Positions 1 through 11,965 of a stretch of DNA of 64,000 bases are shown piece after piece. Positions within the stretch are counted from its first letter, which is position 1. Every line of letters begins with the position of its first letter. Under the pieces are notes generated by a model. That model had not been told where the DNA came from. It searched no databases and was given only the letters and a program-made list of their open reading frames with translations. Origin of the DNA: Maratus speciosus. Its lineage: Eukaryota; Arthropoda; Arachnida; Araneae; Salticidae. The position numbers and the translations under genes are program-made. Location: NCBI GenBank assembly GCA_963932465.1, contig OZ010791.1, forward strand, positions 156,792,012 through 156,856,011. The letters run 5' to 3'.

Positions 1-450
1 TAATGATATGTTTATTAAAAAGTGTGAAATACGGGTATAAACGATAGCGACATTTTCATGTTTTAGAACTGTCGAAAAGTACCCAGCCCAGTTAAAACTT
101 TTGAGATAAAGAAAAACTCATATAAATGCTTTAATACATTATTTGATTATTTTAATTTAAAAAAAGCCTGAAATGTAAATTTGGTATGGAAATTTTTAGA
201 ACTAAATTGGTTTTCATTTAATGTGCGAATTCGAATCTTTAATACATTAAAAGTGTATTGACACCTTAAAAAATAAAAGTTTAACGAGCTCGGAAAAATG
301 TCACTAACGCAGTAAAAGAATATGCCTTATATTCTATAATTTTAATGTTAAGTATATTGCCTTTGAAACTTATTAGTTTTAAAGAAATTATCCAGTTGGC
401 CATAACTATAATTAAATCAGTGTTTTACGACTCACTTTAAAAATATCTAT
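1..450. other. Anonymous AT-rich DNA
   Basis: No open frame, tRNA-like fold or clear repeat boundary was seen here. The sequence is AT-rich with short homopolymers only. Confidence 0.5.
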
Positions 451-454
451 ATTA

Positions 455-2150
455 TACAGTAAAAATGTAACCGCGAGTAACGCTTACGTCATATTGGCGG
501 TGGCATCACCTGACCAATAAATTTCGCTTTTACTGCAATTTTTGTAACTTCTAAAAAACGCTCAATTTATATTTTTAGGGAGAAAAATCTATAGGGAGAA
601 ATAATAGGGAGAAAAATCTATTGTCAAATACAATTTGTTTGTAAACTCTATCTCAGTTAACGGATTTTTTGTGGTTTTAAATATAATTTTCAAGAATGAA
701 TATTTTTTATCTATCTTTATCTGGTGCAGTCCAATAACGAAAGATTAACCCGTTTGCACTTAAAACAACATAAATTGTTCATCCTTTGTTTTCTGCTAAT
801 ATTCCAAAATAAAGTTAAAACTTTATCAATAAATAAATAAAATAATTAAATAAAATGAAACAAAACTCAAATTTAACAGCCATATAAACAAACTAGGGGA
901 TTAAATCTGTGATATCAATCACATATCAATTACGTAGGAAACATTAATTATTAAATTATATAGCTATTTTAATCAGACACTCATTTTCTTCCTAAAAAGA
1001 ATCCATTTCCTATCATTAAACATTCTTTCTTTTAGTATTTTCTTTTTAAATCTTAATAAAGACAGATAAAGGATTGTAAATTATTTAGCAACAATTACAT
1101 AATTTGTAAATAAAAGCATTTGATTTCCTTGTGTTGTATTATTCTTTAGATTACTTTACGCGATAATATTAATTTTGTGTCTCATAAATAATGTATTACA
1201 TGTATCCATTAAGCAGCAGTCATAGATAACTTGTAATTTCCTTTTAAGAAAACCATTTCATAAATCAAAAATAATTATTTAATTTATCAGTTGATTACAA
1301 AACTCTTATATACGTACAGAGTTGATTACAGAACTTACATACTCTCAATCTAAGTGATTTAATGATTTATTGAAAGTATTATTTTATTGTTTGATGAAAT
1401 AATAATATAGTATATGTCATTTATTTTTGTTACTGAGGTTTCATTTTTCGCCAAATTGTGACTTATTTTTAAATTTTTGGTGAAAGTTTGGCGCGTTTTA
1501 GATGAGGTACGCCAACAGAGCAAAACTCGAATGCACGGCTGTTTTCGTGGCAGAAGATTTTTACAAATTCAACTATGCAACCAGTGACACTTCCCTGCGT
1601 TTAATTTTACCTGGCCTCAGAGCTGGGAATATGTAAAGAACCTTCAATAAAAGGAATATTGTTGTGCTAAGTGGACTTGTAATTTATGAGTCGCTTGTGA
1701 CTTTCCAGGTCCTACCAAAACTGTTTCCAGCTTCTGTGTTAACCATGGGATTGGAGCTATGCGTTTCTTGCGAGTACGTTATGTATTCATCATCTACTAC
1801 GATCTGGTGAACAAAAAAATAGAAAATATGGAGGTTTCTTCCCCATTATGTGTTCGCCATGTACTACGATCTGGTCAATCAAAAAATCGAAAATATGGGG
1901 GTTTCCCCCATAAAACCACTGAAATAATCAGGAAAAAAGCTGCTATAACTAGAGATTTTTGGCTACTTCTTTGGATATTAACTCTGCATGCGGCTAAGAC
2001 AAAAGTATCGCTTTTGATAAATTTCAAAACTTTATTTGAATACATAATGGATATTTTTCCTTAAAAAAATATTTTTGGTCTTGTTAGTGGGCAATATAAA
2101 AAATATATTACAATGTAAAAAATCTATTAAAGTTTTCAATAAAAAAAAAA
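455..2150 (+). repeat. Dispersed repeat, copy 1 (second copy at 50040-51200)
   Basis: Blocks near 455-830 and near 1940-2140 resemble, in the same order, blocks at 50040-50450 and 51000-51180. Shared words include AATACAATTTGTTTG, a Thr/Leu-neutral stretch ending in GTTCATC.TTTGTTT, and near the other end TTTCAAAACTTTATTTGAA followed by TTGTTAGTGGGCA. The middle (about 900-1900) is not obviously shared, so one copy has an insertion or the other a deletion. No coding capacity was found. The family is not recognised; the boundaries are approximate. Confidence 0.5.
1795..1914 (+). repeat. Two-copy 67-bp tandem duplication
   Basis: The word TACTACGATCTGGT recurs at 1795 and 1862, each time followed by an A-rich tract, AAAATATGG and GGTTTC. 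The two copies differ at several positions. The 101-codon open frame across 1759-2064 is explained by this duplication and shows no protein-like features. Confidence 0.75.
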
Positions 2151-2765
2151 GTTTTCAAAAATATTCTGTTATAGTAAAACATTAAAAAAAAAGAAATAAA
2201 AAAGAAAAGAAAACAGTCTAGTGTTATAAAGCCTTTCTTATGGGAAAAAATAATTAAAAAGACAGAAAGAGATCGAAAATTTCTAATTAAACCCGTATTT
2301 CTGATCTTGTCTATCCCATTTAAATAATCTTCAAGCAATTACTAATCAGAAAAGCAGAAAATATACATCTTAAGTTTTATTAAAACGGTCGAAATATCTT
2401 ATAAAAGTGGAAAAAATTGACACTATCCTGGAGCAAAAAAATAATTTTATTTACAAATCCCTCTTTTTTTTTTCTATACATCTAAGAATTTTTAAAACAA
2501 GATGACAACATAATTTAAGCTGAAACTTCACACAAAGGAAAAAAGATTGGTAGAACAAAACACACATTCCAAGCAGCTAAAATTTTTGAGCGTGTAAATC
2601 GTGTTTAATGTTATTCTTAATAAAAACCAAAACTGCATTTATGCAAGGAACAATCCAAGTTTTATCGTTCAAGTACAAATCATTTAACAAATTTTTCTAC
2701 AAATAAATGAAATTTTACTTTCAAACCACGATTTTTCTTCTTTAAATATCTGGGGAATTTTAATT

Positions 2766-4362
2766 TCTTCTTCTTTTTTTTAGGGTTTCGTTCATTTGAC
2801 GAAATCCTGTTCGTTTCGCTCCTCTGTCTGTCTGTCTGCCCGTCACAGAGCCCGTTCTCAGAAATTATACATGTTGGAGACTTGAAATTTTGCATACTTA
2901 TAGATGAACACCACACATCATACGACAAATCATAAAATTTTGAAAAAGTCGTACATTTAACCCTTTGGGCTCCCACATGTGTATTTTAAACAATTCTTTC
3001 TAAGTGAGTCCCTAATTAGGCTGCAGGCATGAAATTTTGCGTACTTATAGATGGACACCTCAGATCAAACCATAAATCATAAAATTTTGAAAAAGTCGTA
3101 CGTTTAACCCTTCGGGATCCCACATGTGTATTTTAAACAATTATTTCTAAGTGAGCCCCTAATTAGGTTGGAGGAGTAAAATTTTGCATACTTATAGCTG
3201 AATACCTCACATCAAACGACAAATCATAAAATTTTGAAAAAGTCGTACCTTTAACCCTTTGGGCTCTAACTTCTGTATTTTAAATGATTCTTTCTGAGTG
3301 AACCCTAATTAGGTTGGAGGGGTGAAATTTTGCATACTTATAGCTGAGCGCCTCGCATCAAACGGCAAATCATAAAATTTTGAAAAAGTCGTACATTTAA
3401 CCCTTCGGGATCCCACATGTGTATTTTAAACAATTATTTCTAAGTGAGCCCCTAATTAGGTTGGAGGAGTAAAATTTTGCATACTTATAGCTGAATACCT
3501 CACATCAAACGACAAATCATAAAATTTTGAAAAAGTCGTACCTTTAACCCTTTGGGCTCTAACTTCTGTATTTTAAATGATTCTTTCTGAGTGAACCCTA
3601 ATTAGGTTGGAGGGGTGAAATTTTGCATACTTATAGCTGAGCGCCTCGCATCAAACGGCAAATCATAAAATTTTGAAAAAGTCGTACATTTAACCCTTTG
3701 GCTCTAACTTGTGTATTTTAAACAATTCTTTCTAAGTGAACCCTAATTAGGTTGGAGACGTGAAATTTTGCATACTTATTGCTGAACACCTCACATCAAA
3801 CGACAAATTATAAAATTTTGAAAAAGTCTTATATTGTACCCTTTGGGCTCCAACTTGTGTATTTTAATTTTATTGTTCTAACTGATCCCTAATTAAGTTG
3901 AAGACTTGAAATTTTGCATATTATAGTTAACATCTCACATCAACCGACAAATCATAAAATTTTGGAAAAGGTCTTATATTTAACAATCTGGGCTCTAACT
4001 TTAGTATTTTAAGCTTTTTTCTAACCTCCCCCCATTGCACCCGATGGGTACTTTTCTAACTTTTGCCGACACCACTTTGAGCACTCTTTCATATTATGCA
4101 CATAGCCTTACATATTTCAATTCTACTTTTTACCGCCAGGGGGCGCCTACCTATCCAGAGTGCTATAAACCCGATCCCCTCGACTAATATAACTACGGAT
4201 AGGTTGTAAAACGGAGTTTCGTTCGGATAGAGGTTTGTATAGAATAGAGTGCGCCCCCTAGTTTCAAAATGTGGAACTAACAGATTTCGCAAAAGGATAA
4301 AGTGTTTTGAAAGGAATATTAAACGAAACCCTCTGTGCGATCTGTGATCACACTTACCCACT
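2766..4362. mobile_element. Insertion carrying ~8 copies of a 147-bp minisatellite
   Basis: Flanking satellite sequence stops at about 2765 and resumes at about 4363, as judged against the uninterrupted unit at 6723-6770. Inside, AGGGTTTCGTT at 2782 faces its reverse complement AACGAAACCCT ending at 4332, suggesting short terminal inverted repeats. A GTCTGTCTGTCTGCCCGTC box lies at 2825-2845. It is followed by a tandem array with landmark CATAAAATTTTGAAAAAG at about 2931, 3078, 3225, 3371, 3518, 3664, 3808 and 3953, a period of 144-147 bp. No coding sequence. Superfamily undetermined; nonautonomous DNA element or Helitron-like are both possible. Confidence 0.6.
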
Positions 4363-4484
4363 TGTTTTTTTACTATTTTCTATTTTAGGAATATTAACTT
4401 CACATCAAATTGCATTCAAAATGAGGGAAATGAAATATAATACAAAGTAGGTTTTTACTTCTGAAAACAAATAGAAGCTTTAAA

Positions 4485-6030
4485 CTAGTTGGATGTGTCA
4501 ATCCCAAAACTTTTTTCTATCTTATACATCTTACTATTTCAAAAAGTAGTTACACATGTTAATACTTCAATATTATTAGTTCAATACTATACCAACTTTG
4601 ATTTTCATCTTAAATTTCTGCTTCAGTCAATTAAACGGACTAAAAACGAGTTAATCTATATCATGATATTTGTTAAAATTAATAGTTTTTCCTTTTTCTG
4701 TTGTTATCAGCTGTTTGCGAATAGCCGGCTTAGCAGGCAGCGAGTTCTCGCCGCTGCACGAGCCGCCGATGGACAATAGAGCTATGAAAAATCAAGAAAA
4801 GTATACAAAAATCGCTATCACAGAGCCCCTTTATCGGGCAATATTTCCAAATTAAAGGAGGACCTGTTGGCCAAAGCCTAAAACATGCACAGAAAATTTG
4901 GTTCAATTGTATGCATAATTTTATACATTTTTCGATGGTACGATAAAGAAAATGGCACAAACATCGCTATTACATCGCCCCTCCCCCTTCCGGCAGATTT
5001 ATTTTTAAATTCAGGGAGGACTTGCTTGCCATAGCCAGCAACCTACTCAAAAAATTTGGTTTAATTTTATGCATAACTTCATACACTTTTCGATGATACA
5101 ATAATGAAAATGGGACAGACATCGCAATTATAGCGCCCCCTTCTGGCAGAATTTTTTCAAGTTCAGGGAAGACCTACCAACAGCCTTACACAAACACAAA
5201 GAATTTGGTTCAATTGTATGCATAATTTTATGTTTTCAATGGTACAATAATGAAAATGGCACAGACATCGCTATTACAGCGCCCCCTTCCGGTGGAATTT
5301 TTCCAAATTCAGGGAGGACTTGCTTGCCATAGCCAGAAACATACACAAAAAATTTAGTTCAGTTAAATTCATAACTTCATACACTTTTCGATGGTACAAT
5401 AATGAAAATCGTACAGACATCGCAATTATAGCGCCCCCCTCCGGCGGAATTTTTCCAAATTCAGGGAGGACCTTTGTGCCATGACCAAAAACAAACACAA
5501 AAAAATTGGTTCAATTCTATGCATAACTTCATACAGTTTTCGATGGTACAATATTCAAAATTGCACAAAAATCGCTATTACAGGCCCCCTACCGGCGAAT
5601 TTTATCCAAATTAAGTAAGGACCTGCTTGCCATAGCCAAGAACTTAAAAATTTTTTTTGGTTCAATTCTATGCGTAACTTCATACATTTTTCGATGGTAC
5701 AATATTCAAAATCGCACAAAAATCGCTATTACAGAGCCCCCTACAGGCGAATTTTTTCCAGATTCATGGAGGACCTGCTTGCTATAGTCAAAAACTTAAA
5801 ATAAAAATTTGGTTCAATTCTATGCATAACTTCGTACACTTTTTGATGGTACAATGGCGACAGTCACACGGAAAGACGGACGGACAGACACACGGACAGA
5901 CAGACATTTTCTATGAACATGTTTTTTGGGATCTCTGACCCCTAAAACGTGTAAATCCGTCGAAAACCGGAAGTCGAAAAAATTTCGATTACAATACTTT
6001 CTTCTATTGAAGATAGGAGAAAATAAAAAT
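4485..6030 (-). mobile_element. Helitron-like nonautonomous element, copy 1, with ~150-bp minisatellite
   Basis: The element interrupts a 0.8-kb satellite unit: GAAGCTTTAAA precedes it and AATGTGCGATT follows, contiguous in the unit at 6851-6870. Read on the minus strand it starts ATTTTTATTTTC, passes a possible hairpin (CTTTCTTCT facing GATAGGAGAAA), a GACAGACAGACGG-like box (5873-5910), about seven units of ~150 bp, and a unique tail, and ends GACACATCCAACTAG. A full-length homologue on the plus strand at 59895-60640 has the same start and the same CTAG end, which fixes both boundaries. CTAG fits the Helitron CTRR terminus and a weak TTGG/CCAA hairpin lies just before it; the start is not a typical TC. 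Encodes no Rep/helicase. Confidence 0.6.
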
Positions 6031-7591
6031 GTGCGATTACAGAATATTTTCCAGTTCATTTTATTATTTTTAGCAGCATGATGTAAATTAAGATATTTTA
6101 GGTTTTTATTTTAATAAAAAAAATTAGTTTGAAAATAATTTTTATATAAAATGCACTTTTCTTTCACACTTCTATGTTTATTTCAAATAAAAATTGAAAA
6201 GCAGAAGGAAACTTTTTACTTGTTTTCATCCACTTTATACAATTTTTAAATTAGAATGAAATCCTGCATGTAAAAAAAATAATATTTCTCAAACTTTTTT
6301 AAACTTCATTAACACCTATACACTTTACCAGTAAACGTAGTACTTTATATCTTGGTTTAAGTTTCTTAAAAACTTTCGTTTTTAATATATGCATTTAACA
6401 ACGAGAACAGAGTTTATTTGTTTTCTTAATAAACAACAAATTTTCCCAAAATTACTAAAAAACAAATTTTCGCCAGTAGAAAATACACAGAACAATATTT
6501 AGAACTTTCACTTAATATCTATACTCTAAATTGCAAGAAACTAAAATTTTTGAGCGCGTAAATCTTGTTTAATGTTATTCTTGATAAAAACCAAAACCGT
6601 AGCTGTAAGGATAGTTTTATATAGCAGCCAAGTTTTATCTTTCAAGAACAAACCATTTAACAAATTTTTCTACAAAGAAATGCAATTTTCCTTTCAAACC
6701 ACGATTTTTCTCCTTTAAATGTCTGGGGAATTTCAGTTGTTTGCTTTACTAATTTTTATTTTAGGAACATTAATTGCTAATCAAATTGCAGTCAAAATGA
6801 AGGAAATGAAATATATTACAAAGGAGGTTTTTACTTCTAAAGACAAATAGAAGCTTTAAAAAATGTGCGATTGCAGCAAATTTTTCAAATCATTTTATTA
6901 TTTTGAGTAGCATGATGTTAATTAAGATATTTTAGGTTTTTATTTTAATAAAAAATTAGATTGAAAAATAATTTTTTATATAAATTTCACTTTTCTTTCA
7001 CACTTTTATTTTTATTTTAAATAAATTTTTTTTTTAAATTAGAATGAAATCATGTATGTTAAAAAAATAATATTTCTCAAACATTTTAAAACTTTATTAA
7101 CACCTGGTACTTCATATCTTGGTTTAAGTTTCCTAAAAACTTTCGTTTTTAGTATATGCATTTAACAATGAGAACAGAGTTTATTTGTTTTTTTTTTAAT
7201 AAACAACAAATTTTCGTAAAATTGCTAAAACAACAAATTTTCGCCAGTAGAAAATATACAGAACAATATCTAGAACTTTCGCTTAATATCTATACTCTAA
7301 ATTGCAAGAAATTGAAAATTTTGAGCGCATAAATTTTGTTTAATGTTATTCTTGATAAAAACCAAAACTACAGCTGTAAGGAACAATCCAAGTTTTATCT
7401 TTCAAGAACAAACAATTTAACAAATTTTTCTACAAAGAAATGCAATTTTACTTTCAAACTACGATTTTTCTTCTTTAAATGTCTGGGGAATTTCAATTGT
7501 TTGCTTTACTAATTTTTATTTTAGGAACCTTAACTGCATATCAAATTACATTGAAAATGAAGGAAATGAAATATATTGCAAAGGAGGTTTT

Positions 7592-8313
7592 TGTTAGATA
7601 AAAAATTAGACTTAACGTGTACACAAATTTACACAATTGTACACAATTTAATAATCACATTAAATCACAAAATAAAGATAAGGTAAATCTGCTTACCTTT
7701 TGGTTCATGATCGTCCACGGTAAAAAACTAAACTTTCTTCAACATTTCCAATGAGGGTTAGTATATATCCATTTGCTATGTAAATTATCTTTGCATGTTT
7801 ATCCTGTAAAAGAAACTTGTGTTTTTCTTTTGTTAATATGTGTGCTTTTTTAATTCATAATGTATCCCATGAATTTTTCAGGAACATTGTTACAGTTCTG
7901 GTTTAAACTATAATTTTTATATTACTTAAAATACTAAACTGCAGCATACATCTTGTCTCCTTTCTGATTACATTTTTATATACACACAGAAAAAATTATA
8001 ACATACAAAAAACATTATTGATATTTGATTAAATAACATAAATAAAAAAATTCTTGATTATATTTATCGATAAAACACTGAATATCATTTAAAGTCTTAA
8101 ATTATTAATATAGTTCTTTCAGCTATCAAAATCGCAGTTTTTTAATCATAATGTTTATCAGTTTTTGATTGACATATTACATAAACAAGAAAGTTATTTT
8201 GTGAAAGAATAATCAAGTCTTATTTACGACTGGCATTAAATGTTTTTTGAAAAGCAGTTAACTTGATTTATAATGAGTTTATCTAATTCTGAAAGAGATT
8301 AGTATTTCCAACA
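7592..8313. mobile_element. Unidentified ~0.7-kb insertion in satellite unit
   Basis: The satellite text GGAGGTTTTTACTTCT seen intact near 6824-6840 is broken here: the left half ends about 7591 and the right half resumes about 8314. The intervening 0.7 kb is AT-rich, contains several ACACAATT words, and has no clear inverted termini or open frame. It could be an insertion of unknown class or a diverged segment replaced by recombination. Confidence 0.4.
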
Positions 8314-8726
8314 GTTTTTACTTCTGAAAACAAATAGAAGCTTTAAAAAATGTGCGATTGCAGCAAATTTTCCAATTCATTTTAATATTTTTAGTAGCAG
8401 GATGTTAATTAATATATTTTAGGTTTTTATTTTAATAAAAAAAATAGTTTGAAAAAGAATTTTTTATATAAAGTGCACTTTTCTTTCACATTTTATGTTT
8501 ATTTTTAAAAAAATGTTTATTTTAAATAAAAATCGAAAGGCAGAAGTAAACTTTTTTCCTGTTTTCCTCTACTTTATCGAATTTTTAAATTAGAATGAAA
8601 TCCCGTAGACTATATTAAAAAATAATATTTCCAAAACTTTTTTTTTAACTTCACTAACACCTGTACACTTTACCAATAAACGTAGTACTTTATATATTGG
8701 TTTAAGTTTCCTAAAAACTTTCGTTT

Positions 8727-9812
8727 TTAGGTGCGTTCGTAATTATATAAATACGTAGCACCTATAGTCGTCGTTCAGTCCGTCCGTCTGTCCGCATGTA
8801 ACAGAGCAAAAACTACCCAACCGAATGGTCTGAAATTTCAAATATATGATTGTTGCAAAATTTTGTCGAGCTATTTCAAATTTTATGAAAATCGGATGTA
8901 TAGTTTAATTACAGGGACAGTCAAAAATTTTTCTTTACATTACGGCCAATGGGAAAAATTATTGCAAGTGCATTTTAATGATATTAGAGCCTTCCGAATG
9001 ATCTGAAATTTTAAAGATATAATTGTTGCAAAATTTTGTCGAGCCATTTCAAATTTTATGAAAATCGGATGTATAGTTTAATTACAGGGACAGTCAAAAG
9101 TTTTTCTTTACATTACGGCCAATGGGAAAAATTATTGCAAGTGCATTTTAATGATATTACAGCCTTCCGAATGATCTGAAATTTTAAAGATATAATTGTT
9201 GCAAAATTTTGTCGAGCCATTTCAAATTTTAGGAAAATCGGATGTATAGTTTAATTACAGGGACAGTCAAAAGTTTTTCTTTACATTACGGCCAATGGGA
9301 AAAATTATTGCAAGTGCGTTTTAATGATATTAGAGCCTTCCGAATGATCTGAAATTCTAAAGATATAATTGTTGCAAAATTTTGTCGAGCCATTTCAAAT
9401 TTTAGGAAAATCGGATGTATAGTTTAATTACAGGGACAGTCAAAAGTTTTTCTTTACATTACGGCCAATGGGAAAAATTATTGCAAGTGCATTTTAATGA
9501 TATTACAGCCTTCCGAATGGTCTGAAATTTTAAAGATATAGTTGTTGCAAAATTTTGTTGAGCTATTTCAAATTTTAGAAAAATCGGATGTATAGTTTAA
9601 TTACAGGGACAGTCAAAAGTGTTCCGTTACATTACGGGAATATGAAAAAATTATTGGAAGTGCATTTTAATGATGTATCAGACTATGCACTTTATGAAGT
9701 GCAAAAAATTATACATTCAGTACAATATGGGGTGCAAAAAATAATTATAAAACTAGTTATAGTACGAACGCACCTCATTTGCCACGTTTGACGAGCAATT
9801 TCCAACTTGTTA
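8727..9812 (+). mobile_element. Inverted-terminus element with five 173-bp minisatellite units
   Basis: AGGTGCGTTCGTA at 8730 faces TACGAACGCACCT ending near 9775. The satellite text CGTTTTTAG.ATATGCATTTAAC, intact at about 7145-7170, is split around it, with the right flank resuming near 9813. Just inside the left end is a GTCCGTCCGTCTGTCCG box (8790-8806). ACAGGGACAG recurs at 8911, 9084, 9257, 9430 and 9603, an exact period of 173 bp. Beyond the right CGAACGCACCT, the segment CATTTG.CACGTTTGACG is shared with the copy at 23560-23985 and so belongs to the element. The 67-codon frame at 9588-9791 is a by-product of the repeats. Confidence 0.65.
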
Positions 9813-10700
9813 ATATGTGCGTTTAACAATGAGAACAGAGTGTGTTTGTTTTCTTAATAAACAACAAATTTTCGTAAAATTGCTAAATCGACATATTTAG
9901 AAAATACGAGAACTTTCGCTTAATATCTATACTCTAAATTGCAAGAAACTAAAATTTTTGAGCGCGTAAATCTTGTTTAATGTTACTATTGATAAAAGCC
10001 AAAACTGCAGCTGTAAGGAACAATCCAAGTTTTATTTTTTAAGAACAAACCATTTAACAAATTTTTCTACAAAGAAATGCAATTTTACTTTCAAACCACG
10101 ATTTTTCTTCTTTAAATGTCTGGGGAATTTCAATTGTTTACTTGACTAATTTCTATTTTAAAAACATTAACTGCACATCAAATTGCATTCAGAATGAAGG
10201 AAATGAAATATAATACAGCTTTGTACTTCTGAAAACAAATAGAAGTCTTAAAAAATTTGCGATTGCACCAAATTTTCCAATTCTTTTTATTATTTTAGTA
10301 ACATGCAAATGCAGATATTAAAAGTTTTTATTTTCGTCAAGATAAATTCGTTTAAAAAGAATTTGCTAAATAAAAGTGTATTTTTCTTTTACATTTTTAT
10401 GTTTATTTTCAATAGAAGAACGCTTATTTTAAATAAAAATTGAAATGCAGATGGAATCTTTTTTTTTTCACTCGCTTTATCTAATTTTTAAATTAAGGTG
10501 AAATCCTATAGTTTGTACTCTATTAAAAAATAATATTTAGAAATCTTGTTTTTTTTTTTCAAACTTCACTAACAGTTGTACAATCTACCAGTAGATTTAA
10601 TACTTTTATATCTGGATTAAATTTCCCTAAAAATTTTCTTTATTTTATACGTTTAACAATGAGAACAGAATATATTTTTTTATATTGTTTTTAATAGTAT

Positions 10701-10947
10701 AGAATTTAAAAGAAATGTTCAATATGCCAGAGAAATATGTGCAGACATAAATAAATAAATTGATAAATAACAAGCATAAAAATTAAGAAAGAAAGTAACA
10801 GCGATTTTTTCAAACTTGCGTAAAAATTCAAACTTCAGTTATAATAGAATAATTGTATTTTAATATTTTTCATTTAATTCTTAAAGCATTTTGTTCGCTG
10901 TAGTGACTTAGTTTCCTTTCCGGATATTTTTTCACTCTCTGGTACAC
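10701..10947. other. Anonymous AT-rich spacer
   Basis: Between the end of the 0.8-kb array and the next inverted-repeat element nothing but AT-rich sequence was seen. Confidence 0.4.
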
Positions 10948-11696
10948 ACTGTAAAAAATATTTTTGTTTTTTAGTCTAGGAAAATATAATATAACCACGA
11001 GCGAAAATATACAATCACCTCTTCCGAGTTGCCCAAGATTCCGAAAAGCGGTATTTAGCTTTATAAATATCAGAAATCAATATATTTCCGAGATAAAAAA
11101 AAAAAGCATTTATGGAGAAAAAGTTCTCAGAAACTAATAGATTTTCGATTTTTAAAGGTATTTATGAAAAAAAAAGTTTCTTTTACTTCCATTGATTTTC
11201 GGACACACTTCCGAGTAGATTTTATAGCGTAATAATCAGTTTTCTCAAGCAGGAAAATGGGTTTTTTTTAATGCTATGAATTCTCAAGTGAACATTTTCA
11301 TGTTCAACAAATATGCTTTACAGACAAATGGGATAAATTAGCAGCATTAACATCAACCTTTAAAATTAATTATATTTTGTTATTTTTGCATGAATAAATT
11401 CAATTATGCAGCTGAAAATGTTAAGCGAGAATGGTATAGCATACTAAAACTGATATTCTGATTTGTGAAAATTGATTAAACAATATACAGCTACTCAGAC
11501 TCGTTTCTAAAACCAGTGGCATCCAAAGTAACCTTATGTTTATAAATAATTCTTTAAATATAAAAATTATATTGATTTCTGAAGTTTCAAAAGATAACGA
11601 ACGATCACGGGTAACTCGAGAGGGGTTATTGTATATTTTGATTCGTGGTTATATTATATTTTCTTAGATTAAGAAAAAATTGTATCTTTTTACAGT
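10948..11696. mobile_element. Long-TIR nonautonomous element, copy 1
   Basis: The ends are imperfect inverted repeats of roughly 100 bp: ACTGTAAAAAATATTT at the left faces a right end whose complement reads ACTGTAAAAAGATAC. Both arms then share AAAATATAATATAACCACGA and AAAATATACAAT. A related element lies 270 bp downstream (11966-12772) with the same order of landmarks. No open reading frame. A target duplication was not identified, so the superfamily is undetermined. Confidence 0.6.
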
Positions 11697-11965
11697 CTAG
11701 GTGGCATCTCTTTTTTTATGATTTTCATGTTTGATTTTCAAGTAACACAAGTCTACAAATAGAAAAATAATCATCGGAACACAATCCGCAAAAATCGATT
11801 CCTGCATTTAGTCGACGCTTAATCTCAAAATGAACTCAGTTTTTAACCACCATGCATCATAGTTTCGCTACACAACCTTGAGAATTTTCCGGGAAAGTAT
11901 AAAATTTGCAAGGTGACCAAGTTTATTGGTATATGTAATTAATTAAACTTGCCTAAGTGGAAGAC

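Larger units (their letters stand above)
2570..10700. repeat. Degenerate tandem array of ~0.8-kb units with nested insertions
   Basis: Ordered landmarks recur: TGAGCG.GTAAAT at about 2583, 6549, 7320 and 9959; CTGGGGAATTT at about 2750, 6723, 7482 and 10120; ACAAATAGAAG.CTT near 4468, 6844, 8331 and 10236; GTGCGATT at 6031, 6865 and 8352. Two neighbouring uninterrupted units give periods of 769 and 834 bp, so the basic unit is about 0.8 kb. Larger spacings are accounted for by insertions at 2766-4362, 4485-6030, 7592-8313 and 8727-9812. The units are AT-rich and encode nothing visible. The array works as a dated landing strip: uninterrupted units serve as empty sites for the insertions. Confidence 0.75.

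Noticed and set aside
1759..2064. 101-codon open frame
   Set aside because: Spans a 67-bp tandem duplication, no protein-like composition or domain.
2680..2976. 98-codon minus-strand frame
   Set aside because: Lies on a GACAGAC-type box and a minisatellite unit; lysine runs come from T tracts.
2860..4020. CRISPR-like regular repeats
   Set aside because: The unit is a contiguous ~147-bp satellite without short repeats and unique spacers; the sequence is eukaryotic.
4730..5498. Several minus-strand frames
   Set aside because: All read through ~150-bp minisatellite units and repeat the same peptide words.
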